Below are positions 9,892 to 18,018 of a DNA stretch of 64,000 nucleotides, piece by piece; the first letter of the stretch is position 1; each line of letters opens with the position of its first letter. The DNA lies in the NCBI RefSeq assembly GCF_004358445.1, contig NZ_CP037951.1:607501-671500 (forward strand). The letters run 5' to 3'. The translations under genes were made by a program, and so were the position numbers. The DNA is from Parashewanella tropica. Its GTDB lineage: Bacteria; Pseudomonadota; Gammaproteobacteria; Enterobacterales; Shewanellaceae. Under the pieces are notes generated by a model. It was not told the DNA's origin. It saw nothing but the letters and a program-made list of their open reading frames with translations, and ran no database searches.

Positions 9892-11450
9892 TGAAAGTTC
9901 GTGGTGACATTTTAAGACTTTATCAATTTCTGCATACTTGGTCTGGTATAACAACGGGTATGTTACTGTTTATCGCGTTCTTTGCTGGTGCATTAACCAT
10001 GTTTAAAGAGCCATTGGCGCATTGGGTGAAACCCATGCATCATCAAAGCGAGGTTTCGATAGAGCAAATGCAATCTCAGCTTGATCAGGTGTTGAACGAG
10101 CAAGCAAATGCCAAAAATCAAATTGTGGTTAACCTTGATGCTAACAATAATCATCAGCCTCATTTTACTTGGTATCCAGATGCAAAAGGGCGAACGTTAA
10201 ACCTAGAGCAACAAGCCATATATGGGGTGATTGATGATAATAGCCAATTGCAAATCACTTATTCTGCTCCAACCGCCTTTTCTGAATTAGTCGATGCACT
10301 GCACCGTACGGGGGGGATTCCGGGTACCAACGATCATGGTTATTTTGGTGTGACCATAATGGGATTGGTATCGATTGCTTACTTTTTGGCGATTGTTTCT
10401 GGCGTGATCGTTCTATTGCCCACATTAGTGAAAAGCTTATTTGCACTAAGAACCAATAAAGGAAAATCACGGTTTTGGTTGGACAGTCACAACATTCTAG
10501 GTGTAACCTCATTGCCATTTCATATTGTGATTTGCTTTACGGCCATCGTTTTTGCCTTTCATGATGATATGTATGACTCGATGAAAGCGGCAATATACGG
10601 CGATCAACCCATGTTCCAACGTGCTAAGCCAACACAAACCTATCCTTTAGAGCAACTCAAAAGTATTTCTGAATTAAAAGACATTGCTTTAAGCATTAAT
10701 CCGAATGCACAAGTGTTGGATATGACGTTTAGAAATCTCACCAAACCCAATGCTTCGGTGATGATGTCGGTTTATGATGAAACCCAAACCATGCATGGTG
10801 CCATTGCTGACCACTTGATTGTGCATCCGTATACCGGAAAGATTCAATTCAGCTCTATAAAGCCCGGTGAAGGTGGCATTTGGAAACGCATTGTGGCGAC
10901 CTTTTTTGCGGCGCATTTTGGTAGCTTTGGTGGTCCTTATATTCGCTGGATTTACTTTGCTCTAGGGCTAGCGGGTGCCTTCTTATTTTATTCAGGCAAC
11001 TTATTATGGTTGGAAAAAAGAAAAACTAAACCGACAACATCAGAGCCGAACCCAACTCAAAGCCGTTCTTGGAATAATTTGGCTAAATTAAATATTGGTG
11101 TATGTCTAGGAGCGATTGCGGGTATTGCCACCTGCATGGCGTTATCAAAGTGGTTGTTACTGTTTTTTGACAACATCAATCGTGACTATTTGACCCTCTA
11201 TTATGTAGTGTTTATGGGTGCAGTCATTTCCGCTTTTGTTTGGGGGACATACAAAGCCAGTAAAGGTTTGTTGATGTATTCAGGATTGCTTTGCTTATCT
11301 ATTCCAATCACGAGTGTTTTGGCATGGTTGTTCCCAAGTATGGGTATGGTCGCACCAGAAGTACTGAGTTATTACTGGGTAGATGCGGTGGTATTGCTAT
11401 TTGCCGTCGTGTTTATAAGGCAGGCACGTAAGCTTAAACAGCCAGAATAG
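9891..11450 (+). CDS. PepSY-associated TM protein, putative ferrisiderophore reductase
   Basis: This 519-residue inner-membrane protein starts with RLYQFLHTWSGITTGMLLF, the typical first segment of the PepSY-TM family (PF03929). A large periplasmic part (about 40-150) follows, then TM segments around 155-180, 200-225 and 350-370, and four more in the C-terminal third. His residues near helix ends (H15, H201 region, H305 region) could bind heme. Family members such as FoxB and FpvG take part in reducing or releasing iron from siderophores at the inner membrane. Co-transcription with two small membrane proteins, and the divergent TonB receptor behind one Fur box, support a role in iron uptake. 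The reductase activity is inference. Confidence 0.8.
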   Translation: MKVRGDILRLYQFLHTWSGITTGMLLFIAFFAGALTMFKEPLAHWVKPMHHQSEVSIEQMQSQLDQVLNEQANAKNQIVVNLDANNNHQPHFTWYPDAKGRTLNLEQQAIYGVIDDNSQLQITYSAPTAFSELVDALHRTGGIPGTNDHGYFGVTIMGLVSIAYFLAIVSGVIVLLPTLVKSLFALRTNKGKSRFWLDSHNILGVTSLPFHIVICFTAIVFAFHDDMYDSMKAAIYGDQPMFQRAKPTQTYPLEQLKSISELKDIALSINPNAQVLDMTFRNLTKPNASVMMSVYDETQTMHGAIADHLIVHPYTGKIQFSSIKPGEGGIWKRIVATFFAAHFGSFGGPYIRWIYFALGLAGAFLFYSGNLLWLEKRKTKPTTSEPNPTQSRSWNNLAKLNIGVCLGAIAGIATCMALSKWLLLFFDNINRDYLTLYYVVFMGAVISAFVWGTYKASKGLLMYSGLLCLSIPITSVLAWLFPSMGMVAPEVLSYYWVDAVVLLFAVVFIRQARKLKQPE

Positions 11451-11459
11451 CAGAAGTAA

Positions 11460-11484
11460 TTAGGGGCATATTGAATGCCCCTAA
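11460..11484. terminator. Hairpin between PepSY gene and darP
   Basis: TTAGGGGCAT (11460-11469) and ATGCCCCTAA (11475-11484) form a perfect 10-bp stem with a 5-nt loop between convergent genes. Flanking T runs are short on both sides. Confidence 0.65.
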
Positions 11485-11487
11485 ACG

Positions 11488-12021
11488 TTACCAATTCTGT
11501 CTTAAGTAGACAAATAACTCTTTATTCGATTTAGATTCAGTATCAGGATTTTTAGCCAGCTCTTTTTTTGCTTGGCGAACCAGTTGTCTTAGCTTTTGAC
11601 GATCCAGCTGTGGGTGCTCTGAAATTAGCTCATGAATTTTACTGTCACCTTCAGCTAATACTTCATCACGAATACGCTCAAACTTTTGTACTTGAACCGA
11701 TTCGTTACCAGTAAGTAAGTGCAGCTTCTGAAATTTCTGTTTAACTTCATCCAAATCTGCTGTACGCATCAGTTTGCCAATATATTGCATTTGGCGGCGA
11801 TAAGCTTCAGTTTTGGGTTTGATGGTTTTAACTTTGACTAAGTTATCAAACAAAAACTCATCGAGTTCCATCATTTGCAACTGCTTTTTAGACAAGGCTG
11901 CTAATTGCTCACCAAATTTTTGGATTTCAGCACTTTCGTGTTTGAACTCAGTACGGCTGATGTAGTCATCATCATGATCAAATGGCTGTTTATTCAGCTG
12001 AGCTTCATCAATTACGTTCAT
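11488..12021 (-). CDS. darP: Ribosome-associated protein DarP (YjgA, DUF615)
   Basis: This 177-residue, highly charged helical protein matches the DUF615/YjgA family along its whole length, with the conserved KPKTEAYRRQMQYIGKLMR block near the middle and RQLVRQAKKEL near the end. In E. coli, DarP (YjgA) binds late 50S precursors and helps active-site maturation. It is divergent from pmbA, 112 bp apart, the usual arrangement. Nothing unusual is seen. Confidence 0.92.
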   Translation of the reverse strand: MNVIDEAQLNKQPFDHDDDYISRTEFKHESAEIQKFGEQLAALSKKQLQMMELDEFLFDNLVKVKTIKPKTEAYRRQMQYIGKLMRTADLDEVKQKFQKLHLLTGNESVQVQKFERIRDEVLAEGDSKIHELISEHPQLDRQKLRQLVRQAKKELAKNPDTESKSNKELFVYLRQNW

Positions 12022-12133
12022 GGTTTTCCGCAGGAATTAACAAAATATCGCTTATGATAACACGTTACTAAAAATACAAGGCGAAGTTATGCTAGGCTAC
12101 TCATCATAATCGTATTAAAAGCAGAGTATTTTC

Positions 12134-13477
12134 GTGGCTCAACATCAATTAGATTCAGAACTTTCTCATTTGCAAGATGCTGTATCCATGGCATTAGATT
12201 GTGCAAAGCAACTAGGGACATCCGCCGCCGAAACGGCTATCAGTAAACAGCAAGGTTTTTCTGTTGGTACTCGAAATAAAGAAGTGGAAACCGTTGAGTT
12301 TAATAAAGACGGCGCGCTTGGGATCACTGTTTATCGAGATGGTTGTAAAGGCAGCTCTTCGACTTCAGATCTTAGCCCTGAGGCTATTAAGCAGGCGGTA
12401 AAAGCCGCGGATGATATTGCAAAGCTTACCAGCCAAGATCCTTGCCACGGTTTGGCTGATGCAGAATTGATGGCAACTGAGTTTAAAGAGTTAGATTTGT
12501 ATCATCCACAAGAGTTAGATGCGGCTGAGCTGACCCAGTTAGCCATTGATGCTGAAACCGCGATGCTGGATTTTGATAAACGTATGAAAGCCTCTGATGG
12601 GGCTTCCGCCAATGCACATACGGGCATCAAAGTTTATGGTAATAGCCATGGCTTTATACAAGGCCGTTGCAGTTCTCGTTATAGCTTAAGCTGTGTAGGT
12701 ATTGGTGAAGATGAACAAGGTGGAATGCAGCGTGATTATGATTACACTGTCGCGCGTAAGTTTAGTGAATTATGGACGCCTGAAGTGGTAGGTAAGAAGG
12801 CCGCTGAAAAAACCGTGAATCGTTTAGGCGCGCGTAAAATCGCAACAGCGAAAATGCCTGTACTACTTACACCTGATATTGCAACTGGGCTTATTGGACA
12901 TCTTGTCGGAGCGATCAGCGGTAGCAGTTTGTATCGAAAGTCGACGTTTTTACTTGATGCAATTAATACTCAGATCTTTCCTGAGTGGTTCAGTATTCAT
13001 GAGCAACCTCATCTTGTAGGTGGACTGGCAAGTGCAAACTATGATTCCGAAGGTGTGGCAACCACGGAGCGCAACATCATTGAAGCGGGGCAGCTAATGA
13101 CTTACTTGCTTACCAGTTATTCGGCTCGAAAGTTGAATTTGCCGAATACAGGGCATGCTGGTGGCATTTATAACTGGACCGTAAGTGATAGTGGGCAAAC
13201 CTTTGACGAATTAGTCAAACAAATGGGTACAGGTCTTATCGTCACTGAAGTGATGGGGCAAGGCGTTAACCCTGTAACGGGTGATTACTCTCGCGGTGCT
13301 GGTGGTTTTTATGTGGAAAATGGTGAAATTGTGCATCCTGTAGAGGAAGTCACCATCGCAGGAAACTTAAAGTCTATGTTCTCAGGGATTCAGGCTGTAG
13401 CTAAAGATCGCGATTTACGTTCCTCGGTACGCACAGGCGGTATTTTACTGGACGATTTACAGGTTGCTGGTAATTAA
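12134..13477 (+). CDS. pmbA: Metalloprotease subunit PmbA (TldE)
   Basis: This 447-residue protein is the non-catalytic partner of TldD and forms the TldD/TldE heterodimer that degrades unfolded peptides through a narrow channel. It starts with GTG at 12134 (MAQHQLDSELSHLQD), with only a weak upstream purine patch. Conserved features include the N-terminal SVGTRNKEVETVEF strand and the C-terminal block GAGGFYVENGEIVHPVEEVTIAGNL. The HEXXXH motif of TldD is absent, as expected for this subunit. It is divergent from darP; tldD lies upstream at 2946-4388, separated by an insertion-like 7 kb segment. Confidence 0.94.
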   Translation: MAQHQLDSELSHLQDAVSMALDCAKQLGTSAAETAISKQQGFSVGTRNKEVETVEFNKDGALGITVYRDGCKGSSSTSDLSPEAIKQAVKAADDIAKLTSQDPCHGLADAELMATEFKELDLYHPQELDAAELTQLAIDAETAMLDFDKRMKASDGASANAHTGIKVYGNSHGFIQGRCSSRYSLSCVGIGEDEQGGMQRDYDYTVARKFSELWTPEVVGKKAAEKTVNRLGARKIATAKMPVLLTPDIATGLIGHLVGAISGSSLYRKSTFLLDAINTQIFPEWFSIHEQPHLVGGLASANYDSEGVATTERNIIEAGQLMTYLLTSYSARKLNLPNTGHAGGIYNWTVSDSGQTFDELVKQMGTGLIVTEVMGQGVNPVTGDYSRGAGGFYVENGEIVHPVEEVTIAGNLKSMFSGIQAVAKDRDLRSSVRTGGILLDDLQVAGN

Positions 13478-13559
13478 CCTTTCTTCACATTTCATTGATG
13501 ATAGGAGAGACCTGTTCTAACTTGAAAGTCATAGCATCATTTTTTTGTAAAGGCTTTTC

Positions 13560-14723
13560 ATGGGCATAACTCCTATCTCTGCCAACCCTTATGGCGAACA
13601 CGTTAAAAATCAGCGTAGGCCAGAGCAAGAGCAGTATCTCATCGATAGAGAAGGCGTTAAGGAACTCTTGGCGTCAGGTTCTATCATGACGATGGCTGAA
13701 TACAAAGCCTCAGAAGAATTCAAAAATTTTGCTCGTGAATATCGCTTGCAAAAAGAAGTCATCAAACAACATATCCAACAGTTATTACCTCAATGTTCAT
13801 TAGAAGAAAAAGCCGTAATGTCGTCGCTGTTAGACGGATATATAGTGAATGCTTTGGACACGAGCGCTAAGCGATTTAGCGTGTTTTCCGATGATGAATT
13901 GATGGAGTATATTTATACTGGTGTGAAAGAGGATTTTGGTGAGTTTGCTGATTTTCTAAGCCAAAACGGTGAAGAGTTGAGTAGTCAAGATATTCTTAGA
14001 GCCATGATTTTATTTTTACCTGAACGCGATAACGGAAGTGCGTGGATAGCATACTGTACTCAGATGGCGTTAGAGTGTCTTAAAAAAGCGCAAGAAAATG
14101 CTCGTCAGTTAGCGGACTATCAAGCCAAACAAGCTGAACATTCGGCATTATTAGTGGCGATTGAAGAAAACAAATTTGATGTTGCTCGTCGATTACTCAG
14201 TGTAAGTAATGCTAAATTACCCGTAACAGATCTAGATGAACTACAGCGTAATGTATTGCATTTAGCGAGCATGAAAGGGCAAGCTGATATTTGCGAACCC
14301 ATATTAGCTAAAACTTCCCCTAGTATTAATCCGTTAGCTGAAGATGAAGACGGCAATACCGCTTTGCATTGGGCGGTAAACAGTGGATCACCAGAAACTG
14401 TGAATGTATTAATGGCCGCTTCAGGGGATCAGATGTTTAAGTCTAATCACAATGGTGAGACGCCAGTTCATGTTGCCGCTAAGCAAGAAAGTCTGGCAGT
14501 GATGGAGCAGCTATTAGATGCGGCAACTGTCAGAGATGTAAATCAACAAGATCATCAAGGTAATACAGCCGCTCACGTTGCTGTATTAGAGAGCAATCCC
14601 CAAGTATTCCGTATGTTGATGGGAGTGGGAACAAAGCCGAGTATTACCAACCATCAGAACCATTCGATTTTCGATTTAGTGTTGAGTCTACAGCAAAGTT
14701 TTGGTCGCTCTGAGAGTCGCTAA
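13560..14723 (+). CDS. Ankyrin-repeat protein A
   Basis: This 387-residue protein has no signal peptide. Residues 1-190 are helical and unlike any family I recognise (start MGITPISANPYGE). From about 205 on there are four to five ankyrin repeats, marked by NVLHLASMKGQ, TALHWAVNSGS, TPVHVAAKQES and TAAHVAVLESN at about 33-residue spacing. Ankyrin repeats bind protein partners; no enzyme domain is visible. AAGG precedes the ATG by 6 nt. Its stop overlaps the stop of the convergent ankyrin gene by 4 bp with no terminator between. Possible roles are host-directed effector or intracellular scaffold; neither is shown. Confidence 0.82.
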   Translation: MGITPISANPYGEHVKNQRRPEQEQYLIDREGVKELLASGSIMTMAEYKASEEFKNFAREYRLQKEVIKQHIQQLLPQCSLEEKAVMSSLLDGYIVNALDTSAKRFSVFSDDELMEYIYTGVKEDFGEFADFLSQNGEELSSQDILRAMILFLPERDNGSAWIAYCTQMALECLKKAQENARQLADYQAKQAEHSALLVAIEENKFDVARRLLSVSNAKLPVTDLDELQRNVLHLASMKGQADICEPILAKTSPSINPLAEDEDGNTALHWAVNSGSPETVNVLMAASGDQMFKSNHNGETPVHVAAKQESLAVMEQLLDAATVRDVNQQDHQGNTAAHVAVLESNPQVFRMLMGVGTKPSITNHQNHSIFDLVLSLQQSFGRSESR

Positions 14724-15865
14724 TTTTCAGGCTTATCGTGTTCGATGGTGATCACATCAAATCCATTGTCATCTTCTACCTTTGTTTTAGTGCCTAAATC
14801 ATCTTCAACAAGTTTGCTAAATTCGGCTTTATTTTGTTTTGTCGTAAAATCGAGCGGCATTCGTTTACGCTTATCTTTTTGTTCGAAATTAGCGCCTTTT
14901 TTTAGAAGCATTTCGAAAGCTTCCAAGTTGTCAGCTTGAACTGCTTTGTGTAAAGGCGTTTGCCCTGAATTATCTTGCAAATCTGGGGAAGCATTATGCT
15001 CAAGTAAAATACCAACAATTTGGTTATGGCCATATTCTACGGCAAGATGAAGCGGTGTTTGTCCTGAGTCATCCTTAGCATTTACGTCAACCTCCTCGCT
15101 AAACAGTTCATGGATAGATCTCAGTGAATTCTCTTTCGCTGCTACATGTAGAGCTGTTCTGCCATTTTTATCTATGATACTAAGATCGATGCTGGCTTTT
15201 TTTAGTGCTTGTATTGTGGTTTCTCTGTTTCTAGCCACAGCAATGTGGAGAGCTGGGGTTGGGTCTGCATCACGACCAGTTAAATGATATGACTGACTTG
15301 CTCCGCCAATTAATAAAAGAAGGGCGGCTTGGCCATCTCCAATATCACAGCAGTACTGGAGAGGCGTATATTTTTGATCCGACCACCCGTGTTGCGGGGT
15401 TTCTAAACTATGCCCTTGCTTGATGAAATCAACAAGAGTTTGATGTCTGACTGATAGTGCTGCCTCGGTGTCGCCTTTTGCTTGTAATTCAATGTCATCT
15501 GTAAGATGTCGAGTTTCTTTGGTTTTGATAATCGACCAGATAGAAAAACTGGTTTCTAGTTGCTGCTCTAATTGTTTAACCATTGCTTTATGAGCCTTGG
15601 GGGGAGAAGGCACTGGATTTAATAACCTCCCTAAAAACAATGTTGATTGAGGAAGGACATTCCAGAAACTTGTTAAAGGCCCTGGGCTAAAACTCATCTT
15701 ATATTGATATGAAAAATGTTCACTGCCGTCTACGGTTTCAAGAGTGAAGGCTTGACCTCGTAGCCGAGACATTTCAGACAGCTGCTGACTGCTAATTTTA
15801 TAAGTTTGGTTTCTAGAATCATACTCAAGTAGAAAATGAGGTTGAGCTTCAGCTTTGACGGCCAT
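14720..15865 (-). CDS. Ankyrin-repeat protein B with possible shared N-terminal module
   Basis: From the ATG at 15865 this is 381 residues. An ATG at 15877 is possible, but the inner one has GGAAG 5 nt upstream and gives the MAVKAE start resembling the orphan at 4540. Residues 10-70 are strand-rich (G37, G47, Y53/Y55), like the N-termini of the proteins at 4540 and 62530. Residues about 200-345 form five good ankyrin repeats (ALHIAVARNR, ALHVAAKENS, PLHLAVEYGH, PLHKAVQADN, then a degenerate one). No signal peptide or membrane segment is present. It converges on ankyrin protein A with a 4-bp overlap of stop codons. Function unknown; protein binding is likely. Confidence 0.82.
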   Translation of the reverse strand: MAVKAEAQPHFLLEYDSRNQTYKISSQQLSEMSRLRGQAFTLETVDGSEHFSYQYKMSFSPGPLTSFWNVLPQSTLFLGRLLNPVPSPPKAHKAMVKQLEQQLETSFSIWSIIKTKETRHLTDDIELQAKGDTEAALSVRHQTLVDFIKQGHSLETPQHGWSDQKYTPLQYCCDIGDGQAALLLLIGGASQSYHLTGRDADPTPALHIAVARNRETTIQALKKASIDLSIIDKNGRTALHVAAKENSLRSIHELFSEEVDVNAKDDSGQTPLHLAVEYGHNQIVGILLEHNASPDLQDNSGQTPLHKAVQADNLEAFEMLLKKGANFEQKDKRKRMPLDFTTKQNKAEFSKLVEDDLGTKTKVEDDNGFDVITIEHDKPEN

Positions 15866-16011
15866 GATGTCTTCCATTGCCTAGACTAGTTAATAATAAC
15901 CATAGCCAACAATGGAAGTTCTACAAATCTTGCTAGAAAGGCTATTTAACCTCAACTCTGTATAACGAAATCAATAACATTATGATTTACAGTACAAACC
16001 TAAAGTTTTAT

Positions 16012-16117
16012 CTACAGTGCGGCTAATTTTGTGTAGTTCAAGGCAGAACAGTTCGTAATAGTCGGCCTATTACGGGCTGTTCTAACACCGAAATACGCAT
16101 AAGTAGCTGTGCTGTAG
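16012..16117. repeat. Branched inverted repeat
   Basis: The outer arms 16012-16023 and 16106-16117 pair over 12 positions with three G-U wobbles. Inside, AGAACAG (16045-16051) and CTGTTCT (16077-16083) plus CGTAATAG (16054-16061) and CTATTACG (16067-16074) build a strong hairpin broken only by a 2x2 internal loop. A further pair, GCATAAG (16097) and CTTATGC (about 16125), overlaps the right arm. It lies between two minus-strand genes and may act as the end of the sugar dehydrogenase transcript, though no T run is present. Confidence 0.5.
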
Positions 16118-16141
16118 AGGTTGGCTTATGCAGAGCTGAGG

Positions 16142-17266
16142 TTATTTAGTGGGTTGTAATTGTAAAATCCCTTTACCGTCAACACCTACATATAAATAGC
16201 CATCGTTGCCTTGCATCAAACTGCGTAAACGGCCGATATCTTTAAAGGCCTTAGCTTGTGATATCACTTTATCGCCTTGATAGCTGACCACAGAAACAAA
16301 ACCATACTTGAGTGAGCCAACCAACAGTTTACCTTTGAGCTTTGGGTATTTATCGGAAGTAACAAACACCATATCAGAAGGCGCAATGGAAGGTGTCCAT
16401 TGGGAAAGTGGTGGCTCCATCCCTTCTTTTGCAGTCAAATTGGTAAACTTGGTACCAATGTAGTTAATGCCGTAGCTCACCACAGGCCAGCCATAGTTTA
16501 GGCCTTTTTTGATCAGGTTGATTTCATCTCCGCCACGTGGACCATGTTCGTGTGACCAAATAGACCCTGTTACTGGGTTAAGCGCTAACCCTTGAGGGTT
16601 TCGATGCCCATAGCTGAAGATGGCGGGACTCACATCTTTTTGATTGATAAATGGGTTATCTTTAGGAATGCTACCGTCTAAGTGAAGGCGATAGATTTTG
16701 CCTGCGTCTTTCGTGAGATTTTGTGGGTTCACATCTCGGTTAGCGCGATCGCCGACTGAAAAGTACAGGTAGCCATTGTTATCAAATGTGATACGGCTGC
16801 CGAAATGGCGGCTGCTGGTGGTATTTCGTTTAGCTTTAAATAGAGTTTTAATATTCTCTATTTGCCGTTTTTCAGAGTTTAACCTAGCTTGAATCAGAGC
16901 CGTATTACTGCCTTTTCGTTTACCTTCTGGTGAGCTTAAGGTTAGGTAGATAAGTTGGTTTTTATCAAAATCAGGATGTAATGCGACATCTAATAACCCA
17001 CCTTGACCTCTTGCAGTGATTTTAGGTAATCCAGAAATCTTAATCGCTTTGTCATTGCCTTTTTTAATAAGCTTAAGTTCGCCACTTCGTTCGGTGACTA
17101 GAATATCTTGGTTTGGTAGCTGAACCATTCCCCAAGGTACATTGACATCATCAGTGATGGTTACCACGTTTGCTTGAACAGGAATAAATTTAAGCTGTTC
17201 GTAATCGACCGCCTGACTTGAAAATGCCAGTGTAGACAGTAGCGCAAGAGTAAATGGTTTTAACAT
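16142..17266 (-). CDS. PQQ-dependent aldose sugar dehydrogenase (YliI-like)
   Basis: This 374-residue periplasmic protein has a clear signal peptide (MLKPFTLALLSTLAFSSQA). It is the six-bladed beta-propeller of the glucose/sorbosone dehydrogenase family. Characteristic stretches are WGMVQLPNQDILVTERSG near the start, GQGGLLDVALHPDF, and SHEHGPRGGDEINL, which holds residues near the PQQ and calcium site. E. coli YliI (Asd) oxidises aldoses with PQQ. AGGAC lies 5 nt before the ATG. The neighbouring isochorismatase-like gene is upstream on the same strand, 36 bp away, so they may be co-transcribed. Whether this organism makes PQQ cannot be judged here. Confidence 0.88.
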   Translation of the reverse strand: MLKPFTLALLSTLAFSSQAVDYEQLKFIPVQANVVTITDDVNVPWGMVQLPNQDILVTERSGELKLIKKGNDKAIKISGLPKITARGQGGLLDVALHPDFDKNQLIYLTLSSPEGKRKGSNTALIQARLNSEKRQIENIKTLFKAKRNTTSSRHFGSRITFDNNGYLYFSVGDRANRDVNPQNLTKDAGKIYRLHLDGSIPKDNPFINQKDVSPAIFSYGHRNPQGLALNPVTGSIWSHEHGPRGGDEINLIKKGLNYGWPVVSYGINYIGTKFTNLTAKEGMEPPLSQWTPSIAPSDMVFVTSDKYPKLKGKLLVGSLKYGFVSVVSYQGDKVISQAKAFKDIGRLRSLMQGNDGYLYVGVDGKGILQLQPTK

Positions 17267-17302
17267 TTTTTGTCCTTATTTGGAGGTCGTTTTTTCCTTA
17301 AG

Positions 17303-17863
17303 CTATTTTACCAATTTAACGAGTGACTTAAACCTTTCGTTGTTTGCGCACTGTTGCAGTTCAAATAAGGCTGACTCAACATTGGTTTGAAGTGCGCCTT
17401 GCCTTAGCATCATTTGAATTCCATACTCTTTATGTTCTTGAGTGCGAGAAGAAACAGCATCGCTAACAACGTGGGTTTGATAACCTTCTAATTGCATGGC
17501 TTTGCAGGTTTGGTACACGCAAATGTGACTTTCAATACCAGCCAGTAGCCAGTTGTCTCTATTCGCATTTTTGACTGCTTGCTGAAATTTATCATTATGC
17601 CAACCACTAAAAGTGTGTTTTTCAATTGGGCTGATCTCTGGTGATAACAACTGTTTGATATCCGGGCTGGTTTCCCCCAGTTTATCGGGTAATTGCTCAA
17701 CCCAAATAATAGGTATTTCAAGTAGCTTTGTTCCTTGTATCAAGGTGGATATTTGTTGATGAAGCTGGTGGCTGTTTTGCATTAAATGAGCAAGTTTTCC
17801 TTGCACATCAATAATTAATAACCCTGTATTTTCAGTCGTGATAAATGGTGTCGCTTGATTCAT
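17303..17863 (-). CDS. Isochorismatase-family cysteine hydrolase
   Basis: This 186-residue cytoplasmic hydrolase has the family triad Asp-Lys-Cys at D19 (LLIIDVQGKL), K82 (PIEKHTFSGW) and C115 (AGIESHICV), with the cis-peptide region just before the cysteine. It resembles YcaC-like hydrolases more than true isochorismatases, which carry longer N-termini and act in enterobactin synthesis. GGAAGG lies 6 nt before the ATG. The substrate is unknown. The gene is just upstream of the sugar dehydrogenase on the same strand, which does not by itself suggest a shared pathway. Confidence 0.87.
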   Translation of the reverse strand: MNQATPFITTENTGLLIIDVQGKLAHLMQNSHQLHQQISTLIQGTKLLEIPIIWVEQLPDKLGETSPDIKQLLSPEISPIEKHTFSGWHNDKFQQAVKNANRDNWLLAGIESHICVYQTCKAMQLEGYQTHVVSDAVSSRTQEHKEYGIQMMLRQGALQTNVESALFELQQCANNERFKSLVKLVK

Positions 17864-18018
17864 GGCGTACCTTCCAAATTTTGTTTCAGTGGCTTTGAAA
17901 GTAACATATTGAATAAAAAAAGATCATCACTCATTTTTCTGATTAATATTTATTCACTCGCCTAAATTGTATCAAGGGCTTATATTCGCCTGAATATAAT
18001 GCAACCGGAATGAAATTG

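Noticed and set aside
17930-17975. Similar AT-rich strings (TCACTC, then TTTTTC and GAT) upstream of ankyrin protein C and of the orphan at 63909
   Set aside because: Too short and AT-rich to tell a shared regulatory site from chance; the other related genes lack it.
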